NCBI GenBank assembly: GCA_902800625.1
Contig: CADCFG010000010.1
Span: 1-64,000 of the forward strand
DNA from: an uncultured Eubacteriales bacterium
GTDB taxonomy: Bacteria; Bacillota; Clostridia; Christensenellales; Aristaeellaceae
Reading direction: 5' to 3'
DNA length: 64,000 nucleotides
Under the pieces are notes generated by a model that ran no database searches, was not told the origin of the DNA, and saw only the letters and a program-made list of their open reading frames with translations. The position numbers and the translations under genes were made by a program. This document shows, one piece after another, positions 32,255-41,000 of the stretch; position 1 is the stretch's first letter, and each line of letters starts with the position of its first letter.

Positions 32255-34435
32255 TTGCCTTCCGTTAAGGTCAAACAGCCCCTCAGTCGGGGCGTGGCAC
32301 GGGTGCCCGTGGTCATGCAGATGGAAGCGCTGGAGTGCGGTGCGGCCTGCCTGGCCATGGTGATGGCCTGGTACCAGAAGTGGGTGCCGCTGGAGGTCGT
32401 GCGCGTGGACTGCGGCGTGTCCCGGGACGGCTCCAACGCCAAGAACATCATGCTGGCCGCGAAGCACCACGGCTTCGAGGTGCACGGCTATCGGATGGAG
32501 CTGGATGCACTGAAAGAAAACGCCACCTTTCCCTGCATCATCCACTGGGAATTCGACCACTTCGTAGTGTTGGATGGCTTCAGTGGCGGAAAAGCAGTGC
32601 TGAATGATCCGGCCCGGGGCATCGTGAAGGTGCCCATGGAGCAGTTTGACCGTGCCTTCACAGGCATCGTCATCACATTCAAGCCCTCCGCTGATTTCGT
32701 TCCCTCCGGCAAGCGCAAGAGCACGCTGGCCTTTGCCCGCAGGCGCCTGCACGGCGCAGGCGCGGCGGCGACCTTCGTGGCGCTGACCACCGTCATATCC
32801 TACCTGTTCGAGGTCATCAACCCGGCCATGTCCCGGGTATTCTTCGACCGGCTGCTGACCGGCCGCAACCCGGATTGGCTGCGCCCCTTCATCGGTTTGA
32901 TGGCGCTTTTGTGCGCGGTTCAGCTGATCGTGGAATGGACCCGAACGGTCTATTCCCTGAAGATCAACGGAAAGCTGGCCGTGGTGGGCAGCACTTCCTT
33001 CATGTGGAAGGTGCTGGGCCTGCCCATGGACTTCTTCTCCCAGCGCATGGCAGGCGACATCCTGCAGCGGCAGAGCACCAACGCCACCATCGCAGGCGCC
33101 CTGGTTCAGACCATCGCGCCGCTGCTGTTGAACACCGTCATGATGGTGTTCTATCTGGTGCTGATGCTGCGGCACAGCCTGGCGATGACCCTGATCGGCC
33201 TCATCTCCATCGCCGCGAACCTGCTGGTGGCCCAGTATATCTCCGTGCGCCGGATCAACCTGACGCGGGTCCAGGCACGGGACGAGGGCAAGCTGGCGTC
33301 AGCGACGCTGGCGGGCATCAGCATGACCGAGACCATCAAGGCAAGCGGCGCGGAAAACGGCTTCTTCCGCAAGTGGGCGGGCTATCAGGCCTCCGTAAAC
33401 GCCCAGTCGGTGAAATATGCGCGCATGAACGCCCGGGTAGGGCTGATCCCGTCTCTGATCAACACCACTGCCAATTACCTGGTGCTGTTCGCGGGCGTGC
33501 GGCTGGCCATGGACGGCCACTTTACCCTGGGCGCCATCGCGCTGTTCCAGGGCCTTTTGAGTGCCTTCACCGGCCCGGCCCAGACATTGATCGGCGCCAG
33601 CCAGACCATTCAGGAGATGCGCACGCAGATGGAGCGGGTGGAGGACGTGCTGCAATACCCCTCGGATCCCAACGTACGCTTTGATGCCATCGGCGAGGAC
33701 ATAGACTGTGCCAAGCTGAGGGGCAATGTGGAATTGAAGCACGTCACCTTCGGCTACTCCCGCCTGGGCAAACCCGTCATCTCCGACTTTTCCCTGAACA
33801 TCCGCTCCGGCGAGCGCGTGGCAATCGTGGGCGCCAGCGGCTGCGGCAAGTCCACGCTGTCCAAGCTGATCTCCGGCCTCTACCGGCCCTGGGAGGGCGA
33901 GATCCTGTTTGACGGCAGGCCCGTGTCCGACATCCCCCGCCCCGTGTTCACCGGTTCCCTGGCCGTGGTGGATCAGGATATCATACTCTTTGAGGACACC
34001 ATTGCCAACAACATCCGCATGTGGGATAACTCCATCGAGGACTACGAGGTAATCCTCGCGGCCCGGGACGCCCAGATCCACGACGACATCCTTCAACGCC
34101 CCGGCGGCTATCAGAACCGCCTGACCGAGAACGGGCGTGACCTGTCCGGCGGCCAGCGGCAGCGGCTGGAGATCGCCCGGGTGCTGGCCCAGGACCCCTC
34201 CATCATCATACTGGACGAGGCCACCAGCGCCCTGGACGCCAAGACTGAATTCGACGTGGTGAAGGCCATCCAGGACCGGGGCATCACAACCATCGTCATC
34301 GCCCACCGCCTGTCCACCATCCGCGACTGCGACCATATCATCGTGCTGGACAAGGGCGTGGTGGTGGAGAGCGGGACGCACGAGGAGCTGTTTGCCCTCG
34401 GCGGCGTTTATGCGAAGCTGGTCACCAGCGACTGA
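32255..34435 (+). CDS. NHLM-type peptidase-containing ABC exporter (C39 leader peptidase, permease, ATPase)
   Basis: A 726-residue exporter. The C39 domain (1-140) has the catalytic Cys28 in MQMEALECGAACLAM, oxyanion Gln22, His102 in HWEFDHFVVLDGF and Asp118 in LNDPARG. All are intact, so it should remove double-glycine leaders. A six-helix membrane domain follows (about 160-450). The ATPase (about 480-726) has Walker A GASGCGKST, signature LSGGQRQRLEIAR and Walker B IIILDEATSALD. Family members export peptides whose leaders end in Gly-Gly, matching the precursor encoded at the start of the operon. The start is taken as TTG at 32255, seven bases after GGGAGGT; GTG at 32246 overlaps that ribosome site and is less likely. 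Confidence 0.92.
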   Translation: MPSVKVKQPLSRGVARVPVVMQMEALECGAACLAMVMAWYQKWVPLEVVRVDCGVSRDGSNAKNIMLAAKHHGFEVHGYRMELDALKENATFPCIIHWEFDHFVVLDGFSGGKAVLNDPARGIVKVPMEQFDRAFTGIVITFKPSADFVPSGKRKSTLAFARRRLHGAGAAATFVALTTVISYLFEVINPAMSRVFFDRLLTGRNPDWLRPFIGLMALLCAVQLIVEWTRTVYSLKINGKLAVVGSTSFMWKVLGLPMDFFSQRMAGDILQRQSTNATIAGALVQTIAPLLLNTVMMVFYLVLMLRHSLAMTLIGLISIAANLLVAQYISVRRINLTRVQARDEGKLASATLAGISMTETIKASGAENGFFRKWAGYQASVNAQSVKYARMNARVGLIPSLINTTANYLVLFAGVRLAMDGHFTLGAIALFQGLLSAFTGPAQTLIGASQTIQEMRTQMERVEDVLQYPSDPNVRFDAIGEDIDCAKLRGNVELKHVTFGYSRLGKPVISDFSLNIRSGERVAIVGASGCGKSTLSKLISGLYRPWEGEILFDGRPVSDIPRPVFTGSLAVVDQDIILFEDTIANNIRMWDNSIEDYEVILAARDAQIHDDILQRPGGYQNRLTENGRDLSGGQRQRLEIARVLAQDPSIIILDEATSALDAKTEFDVVKAIQDRGITTIVIAHRLSTIRDCDHIIVLDKGVVVESGTHEELFALGGVYAKLVTSD

Positions 34436-34452
34436 GAAAGGAGGCGCTCTGA

Positions 34453-36645
34453 ATGGGTTGGTTTGACGAACAGATCAGACAACGGATACAACACGACGAA
34501 AACACCTTCGAGGACGCCTTCGAGCAGGTGGCAGCGTCAGTGCTGGGCAGCCGTACGGCGGCGCGCCTCAAGGACGAGCGCCTGGTCGCCCGGGAGGCGC
34601 TGGACGAGATTCTGAAATACTATCACAAGAAGCCCGTGGATATACCGGAGGACATCACGGACGTGAACGACCAGCTGGAGTACGCGCTGCGGCCCCTGGG
34701 CATGATGACCCGGGACGTGGAGCTGACGGAGGGCTGGTACAGGGACGCCTACGGGCCGATGCTGGGCTTCCTGAAGGACAGCGGCGCGGCGGTGGCCCTG
34801 CTGCCGGGAGCGCTGAGCGGCTACACCTTCCGCGACCCGGCCACCGGCGAACGGGTGCGGGTGAATCGCAGGACGGCGAAGCGGCTGGAGCTGGAGGCTC
34901 TGTGCTTCTACCAGCCCCTGCCCATGAAAAAGCTGGGCATCCCGGATCTGTTGCTGTACATGAAGAAGTGCGTCTCCGCCGGGGACATCGCCCTGATCGT
35001 GCTGTCCATGCTGGCTGTGACGCTGGTGGGGCTGATCGAGCCGAGGGTCTACCAGGCCATCACCGGGCCGGTGCTCAAGAGCAAGAGCGCGTCCATGCTC
35101 ATCGGCATGGCGGTGTTCCTGTTGTGCGCCGCGGTGGCATCGGAGCTGATCAACGTGGTCAGCGACCTGCTGACAGAGCGGCTCACCACCAAGACATCGC
35201 TGGCGGTGGAGTCTGCCGTGATGATGCGCATACTCTCCCTGCCGGTCAGCTTCTTCCGGCAGTTCGCCTCCGGAGAGCTGTCCAGCCACGCGGACTCGGT
35301 GGGCTCGCTGTGCGACATGATGCTCAGCAGCGTGATGTCCATCGGGCTGACCAGCCTGCTGTCGCTGATCTACATCGGCGAGATCTTCCGCTTTGCGCCG
35401 CTGCTGGTTTGGCCGTCCATACTCATCATCATCGTCACCGTGAGCGTGAGCCTGGCCGTCTCCCTTGCCCAGATCGGCATCACCCGAAGGAAGATGAAGC
35501 TGGCCGCCCAGGAGAGCGGCATGAGCTACGCCATGGTCAGCGGCATCCAGAAGATCAAGCTGTCCGGCTCGGAAAAGCGCGCCTTCGCCCGCTGGGCGCG
35601 GCTCTACGCCCAGAATACAGAGCTGGAGTACAATCCCCCGACCTTCATCAAGCTGAGCAGCGTGATCACGCTGGGCATCTCCCTGGTTGGCAACATCGCA
35701 CTGTACTACCTGTCTGTGCGCTCCGGCGTCGATCCCAGCCAGTACTACGGCTTCACCGCCGCCTACGGCCGTGTGATGGGCGCGTTCACCGCCCTGGCCG
35801 GCATCGCCATATCCGCCGCGTCCATACGCCCGATCCTTGAGATGGCGGAGCCGATCCTGAAGACCGAGCCAGAGATCACTGCGAATAAGGAGCAGGCGCG
35901 GCAGGTGTCCGGCAGTATCGAACTGAGCCACGTCACCTTCCGCTACGAGCCGGACACTCCCGACGTGCTCACCGACCTGTCGCTGAAGATCAAAGCCGGA
36001 GAATACGTGGCCATCGTTGGGCGCACCGGCTGCGGCAAGTCCACTCTGGTGAGGCTGCTGCTGGGGTTTGAAAAGCCCCAGCGGGGCTCGGTGCTTTACG
36101 ACGGCCGGGACCTGGCGGGCATCGACCCCCGCTCCCTGCGCCGGAACATGGGCGTGGTCATCCAGAATGGCCAGCTGATGCAGGGCGACATATTCTCCAA
36201 CATCACGCTTTCAGCGCCTTGGCTGACGGTGGACGCAGCCTGGGAGGCAGCCGAGACAGCGGGCATCGCCGACGACATAAGGGATATGCCCATGGGCATG
36301 CAGACCATGATCTCCGAGGGCCAGGGCGGCATCTCCGGCGGGCAGAAGCAGCGGCTTCTGATCGCCCGGGCCATCGCCCCCAAGCCCCGCATACTGATCC
36401 TGGACGAGGCCACCAGCGCGCTGGACAACGTGACCCAGAAGCAGGTGTCCGAGGCGCTGGATCGGCTGAAATGCACCCGCGTCGTCATCGCCCACCGGCT
36501 GTCCACCATCCGCAACTGCGACCGCATCCTGGTGATGGACAGGGGCGCGATCATCGAGGACGGCACCTACGATCAGTTGATCGCAAAGAAAGGCGCGTTT
36601 GCCGACCTGGTCGCCCGCCAGCGGCTGGACGCGGGAGAGAACTGA
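34453..36645 (+). CDS. Second NHLM-type ABC transporter (permease-ATPase)
   Basis: A 730-residue half transporter. The first 165 residues are a soluble cytoplasmic region with no C39 catalytic Cys, as in the partner ABC proteins of NHLM systems, though shorter than usual. Six membrane helices follow (about 175-460). The ATPase has Walker A GRTGCGKST, signature ISGGQKQRLLIAR and Walker B ILILDEATSALD, so it can hydrolyse ATP. In NHLM loci this protein probably pairs with the C39-bearing half to make a heterodimer. AAAGGAGG lies before the ATG and the gap from the first exporter gene is only 17 bp. Confidence 0.88.
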   Translation: MGWFDEQIRQRIQHDENTFEDAFEQVAASVLGSRTAARLKDERLVAREALDEILKYYHKKPVDIPEDITDVNDQLEYALRPLGMMTRDVELTEGWYRDAYGPMLGFLKDSGAAVALLPGALSGYTFRDPATGERVRVNRRTAKRLELEALCFYQPLPMKKLGIPDLLLYMKKCVSAGDIALIVLSMLAVTLVGLIEPRVYQAITGPVLKSKSASMLIGMAVFLLCAAVASELINVVSDLLTERLTTKTSLAVESAVMMRILSLPVSFFRQFASGELSSHADSVGSLCDMMLSSVMSIGLTSLLSLIYIGEIFRFAPLLVWPSILIIIVTVSVSLAVSLAQIGITRRKMKLAAQESGMSYAMVSGIQKIKLSGSEKRAFARWARLYAQNTELEYNPPTFIKLSSVITLGISLVGNIALYYLSVRSGVDPSQYYGFTAAYGRVMGAFTALAGIAISAASIRPILEMAEPILKTEPEITANKEQARQVSGSIELSHVTFRYEPDTPDVLTDLSLKIKAGEYVAIVGRTGCGKSTLVRLLLGFEKPQRGSVLYDGRDLAGIDPRSLRRNMGVVIQNGQLMQGDIFSNITLSAPWLTVDAAWEAAETAGIADDIRDMPMGMQTMISEGQGGISGGQKQRLLIARAIAPKPRILILDEATSALDNVTQKQVSEALDRLKCTRVVIAHRLSTIRNCDRILVMDRGAIIEDGTYDQLIAKKGAFADLVARQRLDAGEN

Positions 36646-36663
36646 TATTCCGGAGGGATCGAC

Positions 36664-37158
36664 ATGGCACATCCGTACATCAACAGAGCGCTGTACGACG
36701 CGATCGTCCGCTTTGACGGGGACGAGTCCGCCCAGGAGGCCTATTACCGCATCATGGATTCCACCGTCCTTCGCAGCGGGCGGGAAATGACCGTGCGCTC
36801 GCAGGTGCTGCGTGCCTACGCGATGCTGTTCTGCGACGACTTCATGCTCGCTCCCGGCCATCAGGCCGGCCCGGACGAGGTGGAGGCCACCGCCGACCGG
36901 CTGTACACCGGCGAGACGGGCTTTGACCCGGCCCACTGGTACCGCATGGGCCATCACTTCCCCGTCATCGACGAGGACAACTACGACCGCTTCGCCGCCC
37001 TGGTGATCTCAGACCTGAGCGCCGGGCCGCTGCACGATTCCATGCTCTCCGGCGGCGACATGCTGCTGGTGGGCGAACCGGATCCGCTGCACATGACCCC
37101 GGAACAGCGCCGCAACCAGCAAGTGCGCCCCGTGGACCTGAAGGAGGGCTTGCTGTGA
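36664..37158 (+). CDS. Orphan protein of the export operon, unknown function
   Basis: A 164-residue soluble protein with no recognised domain. There is no signal peptide or membrane segment. The sequence is rich in Met, Asp, His and aromatic residues (FDPAHWYRMGHHFPVIDEDNYDRFAALVISDL). The N-terminal half is probably helical (ALYDAIVRFDGDESAQEAYYRIMD). It contains one Cys. GGAGGG precedes the ATG, and the stop overlaps the start of the regulator gene in GTGA, showing translational coupling. Its place between exporter and regulator suggests a substrate-targeting, immunity or regulatory role. None of these can be chosen from sequence. Confidence 0.7.
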   Translation: MAHPYINRALYDAIVRFDGDESAQEAYYRIMDSTVLRSGREMTVRSQVLRAYAMLFCDDFMLAPGHQAGPDEVEATADRLYTGETGFDPAHWYRMGHHFPVIDEDNYDRFAALVISDLSAGPLHDSMLSGGDMLLVGEPDPLHMTPEQRRNQQVRPVDLKEGLL

Positions 37159-37967
37159 CCATACTGTTGCTGGAACGGGACGCCGGCGTGCTTCACAGGC
37201 TTCAGAAGCTGGTCGCATCGCTGCGCCCGGAGGCGGAGCTGCTCGCCTTCACGGACAGCCCGTCCGCCCTTGCCGCGGCGAGGAAGAAGGAGATCGATGC
37301 GGCGTTTCTCTCGGCAGCCATGCCGGAGCTGAGCGGCCTGGATCTGGGCCGTTACCTGAAGGACATGTACCCGCAGGTGAACCTGATCTTCCTGTCGGAC
37401 GGCGCGGATCACGCCATGAGCGCCCTCTCGCTGCACGCCAGCGGCTATGTGCTTCGTCCCGCGGAGGAAGGCGCCCTGCGGATGGAGCTGGACGACCTGC
37501 GCCACCCCGCGCCGCAGGAATCCGGCAAGCGGGTATTCGCCCAGACCTTTGGCAACTTCGAGCTGTTCGTGGACGGCCAGCCCGTGGCCTTCAAGTACAC
37601 CCGCACGAAGGAGATCGTGGCGCTGCTGGTGAACAACCGGGGCGCGCAGACCACCAACGGCGAGATCATCGCCGCGCTGTGGGAGGACGACGGCGACCCT
37701 GAGAAGAAGGCCTCTTACCTGAGCAACCTGCGCCAGGATCTGCAAAACACCATGACAAAGCTCAAGCTGAGCGGCATCATCGTCAAGCAGCGGGGCAGCC
37801 TGGGCATCGCGGCGGACAGGATCGAGTGCGACCTTTACGACTGGCTGGCCAAAAAGAAAGCGTCCAGATACCAATACCTGGGCGATTATATGAACCAGTA
37901 CAGCTGGGCGGAGACGCTGCACGCCGAGCTGGACGAGATTAACTGGGCGATGGAGGACGGGGATTAA
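37155..37967 (+). CDS. Response-regulator-like transcription factor with degenerate receiver
   Basis: A 270-residue protein. Residues 1-120 have the receiver fold: acidic ERD near the start, LSDG, and a Pro after VLR near the C-terminus. The phospho-acceptor position in DAAFLSAAMPELSG is Ser53 instead of Asp, so ordinary phosphorylation is not expected. Residues about 130-225 form a winged-helix domain (GNFELFVDGQPVAFKYTRTKEIVALLVNN, then EIIAALWEDD and SNLRQDLQNTM) like those of BTAD/SARP-type and OmpR-like regulators. It is last in the export operon and likely controls it, possibly through the direct repeat upstream. GTG start, coupled to the preceding gene. Confidence 0.8.
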   Translation: MTILLLERDAGVLHRLQKLVASLRPEAELLAFTDSPSALAAARKKEIDAAFLSAAMPELSGLDLGRYLKDMYPQVNLIFLSDGADHAMSALSLHASGYVLRPAEEGALRMELDDLRHPAPQESGKRVFAQTFGNFELFVDGQPVAFKYTRTKEIVALLVNNRGAQTTNGEIIAALWEDDGDPEKKASYLSNLRQDLQNTMTKLKLSGIIVKQRGSLGIAADRIECDLYDWLAKKKASRYQYLGDYMNQYSWAETLHAELDEINWAMEDGD

Positions 37968-37990
37968 ATCCCCGTCCTCCATCTTTTTTC
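37949..37990 (+). terminator. Terminator of the export operon with the stop codon in its loop
   Basis: A perfect 16-bp stem (37949-37964 with 37968-37983) encloses a 3-base loop TAA, which is the stop codon of the regulator gene. It is followed by TTTTTT (37984-37989). The left arm is coding sequence. Confidence 0.92.
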
Positions 37991-38033
37991 CCATTCAATC
38001 CGGTTTGCACCGGAAAGCAGTATCGTTTGTCGA

Positions 38034-41000
38034 TCAGCCCTTTTGGCCGATGCGCTCCGTCAGGAAGCGGTCGAACTGCTCCGGCGGCACGGGCCTGGAG
38101 AAGTAGTAGCCCTGCACATAATCGCAGCCCAGCTCCCGCAGGGCAAGGTACTGTTCCTCGGTCTCCACACCTTCTGCCACCACTGGAACGTTCAGGTACT
38201 TGGCGATGTCGATGATCAGTTCGATCATGCGCACGTCCTTCTTCTCGCCAAAGGCGCTGCGCACAAAGCTCATATCCAGCTTCAACACATCAATGGGCAG
38301 GTTGGACAGCATGCCCAGGGACGAATAGCCGGCGCCGAAATCGTCCATTTCGATGCGGAAGCCCATGCCCACGCTGCGCAGCTCCCGGGCCATCAGGATC
38401 ACCTGGTCGGAATCGCCGGTGTAGGCCGACTCCGTGATCTCCAGTATCAGGTCCTCCGCCTGCAGCCGGTTGCTTTCCAGGATGTCCGTGAAGATGCTCT
38501 TCAGGTTGGGCGTGAGCATATCGATGCGGGACACGTTCACCGACACCGGGATGGATAAGCCGAAGCGGTCCTTCCAGGCGCGGATCTGGGCGGCCGTCGT
38601 GCGCCAGACGAACTCGTCCAGCTGCAGGATCAAGCCGTTGTCCTCCAGCAGCGGAATGAACACGCCGGGGCTGATCAGGCCCAGCTCGGGATGGTCCCAG
38701 CGCACCAGCGCCTCCGCGCCGGAGAGCACGGGCGTTTCGCCGCGGATGTCGAACTTCGGCTGAAAGTACACCTTGAAGCAGTTGTCCTTCAGCGAGGTGC
38801 GGAAGTCCTCCAGCAGGTGCTCGCGGAACAGGTCGGCCTTGTGCATCTCGTCGTCGTAGATGCCCACGGCCTTCAGGTGCCCGGACCTGACGGTGTTGGC
38901 CGCCGTGCGGGCGTAGTCGAAACGGCGTTCGATCTCCAGCGTCTTGTCCACGTTCATATAGACGCCCATGCGCAGCCGCACGCGGTTCGCCGCGCCTTCC
39001 TCGCCGCCCACATCCTCGGCAATGCGGTCCAGCAGCGCCTCGTAATTCTCCTTGTGGGGGCCGTAGATGAAGAAGATGTCCGCGCTCCTGCGGCAGGCGA
39101 CGGCGCCGATGTCCCTGGAAACTTGGCGGATGCGGTCGCCGACGCGGCTCAGCACGCCGTCGCCGTACTGCTTGCCATAGCGCTCGTTGATCATGTGGAA
39201 GTGGCTGATGTCCACCACCATGGCATCCATGGGCATGTCGGTGTAGTGCTGGTCATAGAGGCGCACATAGCGCAGGAAGTAATCCAGGTTCAAGAGCTTC
39301 GTCAAGCTGTCGCGCTCGGTGGAATGAATGATGTTCCGCTTCTCGGAAAGCTCGATGCAGCGGTTGGCCCGGGCGCGCACGATCTCCCAGGAGGGATAGG
39401 GCTTGGGAATAAAGTCCATAGCGCCCAGCTTCAGGCACTCCACCTCGGCGCTCTGGTCCGCCGTCAGCACGATGAACGGAATGTCCTTCAGCTCCGGAGC
39501 CTCCCGCATGACCTTAAGGACTTCCATGCCGGTCATGCCGGGCATCTGTAGATCCAGCATCACCAGGGCCAGCTCATCCTTGTGTGTCTTCATCTGCTCC
39601 AGCGCCTCGGAGCCGTCGGAGGCGTACAGCAGGTCGTAGGCGTCCTCAAGCATGTTGCCCAGCATCATCAGGTTGACGGCCTCGTCCTCCACGATCAGCA
39701 CGTGGCGCTTTAAGTGCATGACCTCAGACTCGTCCACCATGGGGATGATGGCTTTTGCCTCCTCCTCGAAGCTGTCGCGGGTAGCGGCACCCAGGCTCTT
39801 GAGCAGCTGTTTCTCCTCATACATCAGCCCGTCGGCGCGCTCAAACACGGCGTGATAGTCCCTGTCCTCGCCCGCCCTGTATTCCGACAGTCCGCCGGAG
39901 ACCACCACGCCGCCGCTTCCAATGTTGACCACGGAGCGGTCGTGCAGCGCCAGCAGCAGTTCCTTTCGGATGACGAAGTCCCGACCCGTGAGAATGACCA
40001 CGAATTCATCTCCGCCGATGCGATAGACAGGGCTATGCTGGAAGATATCGCAGATCATCTCAAAAGCCTTGCGGATATACTCGTCGCCCGCTTTGTGGCC
40101 AAGGGTGTCGTTGATCTTTTTCAATCCGTTCACGTCGCAGACCACCACTGCAAATTTCTCGGCGGTCCCTGCGTCGATCTTTTCGTCGATCTCCTTCTCC
40201 CGCTGCAGATAGGCATGCTTGCTCTTCGCGCCGGTCATGGGGTCCTTGAAGGCGGTCTCCCGGGCGGCGTCGCGCTCCTCCACCGCCTTGGATTCCCACT
40301 TCTGCATGGACAGGTGGTTGATCAGCATCGCGGCAAGAGCCATGATGAACAGGCCCGATATCAGCAGCGAATTCATGGCGTTGGTCCGGTGGACCTGGTT
40401 GATCTGGCTCTGCATGAAGGCATCTTCCGACGCCTGTCCGGCATAGTGCTCCTGCACGGCGTAGATGGCATCGTTGGTGGTCCGCTCGTCCACTCGACCG
40501 GACCAGATCATCGCCATGAACACCACCAGCGCCAGCAGCGCGATCCACACGATGATGGCCTTGCCGAAGCGGCGGGCATTGTCCTTGCGGATGATGCGGC
40601 GGAAGTAGAAGAAGCCGATCACCGTCCAGACCATGAACAGTATGTAGGTCTCTGTCGCCAGCATGTCGTCGCCAAAGAGGCTTGGGAACAGAAGGTATAC
40701 GCTGAACGCCAGCATCACGGCCAGACCGACGACTCCCGTGACAGCCTCCCGGCGGTGCTTCTGCTGCCTGGCAACCTTCAGCGCCGCAGCGGACACGAAG
40801 CCATAGAGCATCGTGGCGCCCAGGGTGGTCACGTCCACGATCCAGCCGATGGCCGTCCTGCCGATAAACGGAATCAGGCAGCTGAATCCCGCGACAAGCA
40901 GCATGGCGTTGGCGGGGATGTGCTTGTCGTTCAGTACAGCTATGCGCCCCGGCAGGATGCCATCCCGGGCCGTGGCGAAGAACAGGCGGCTCAGCGCGCG

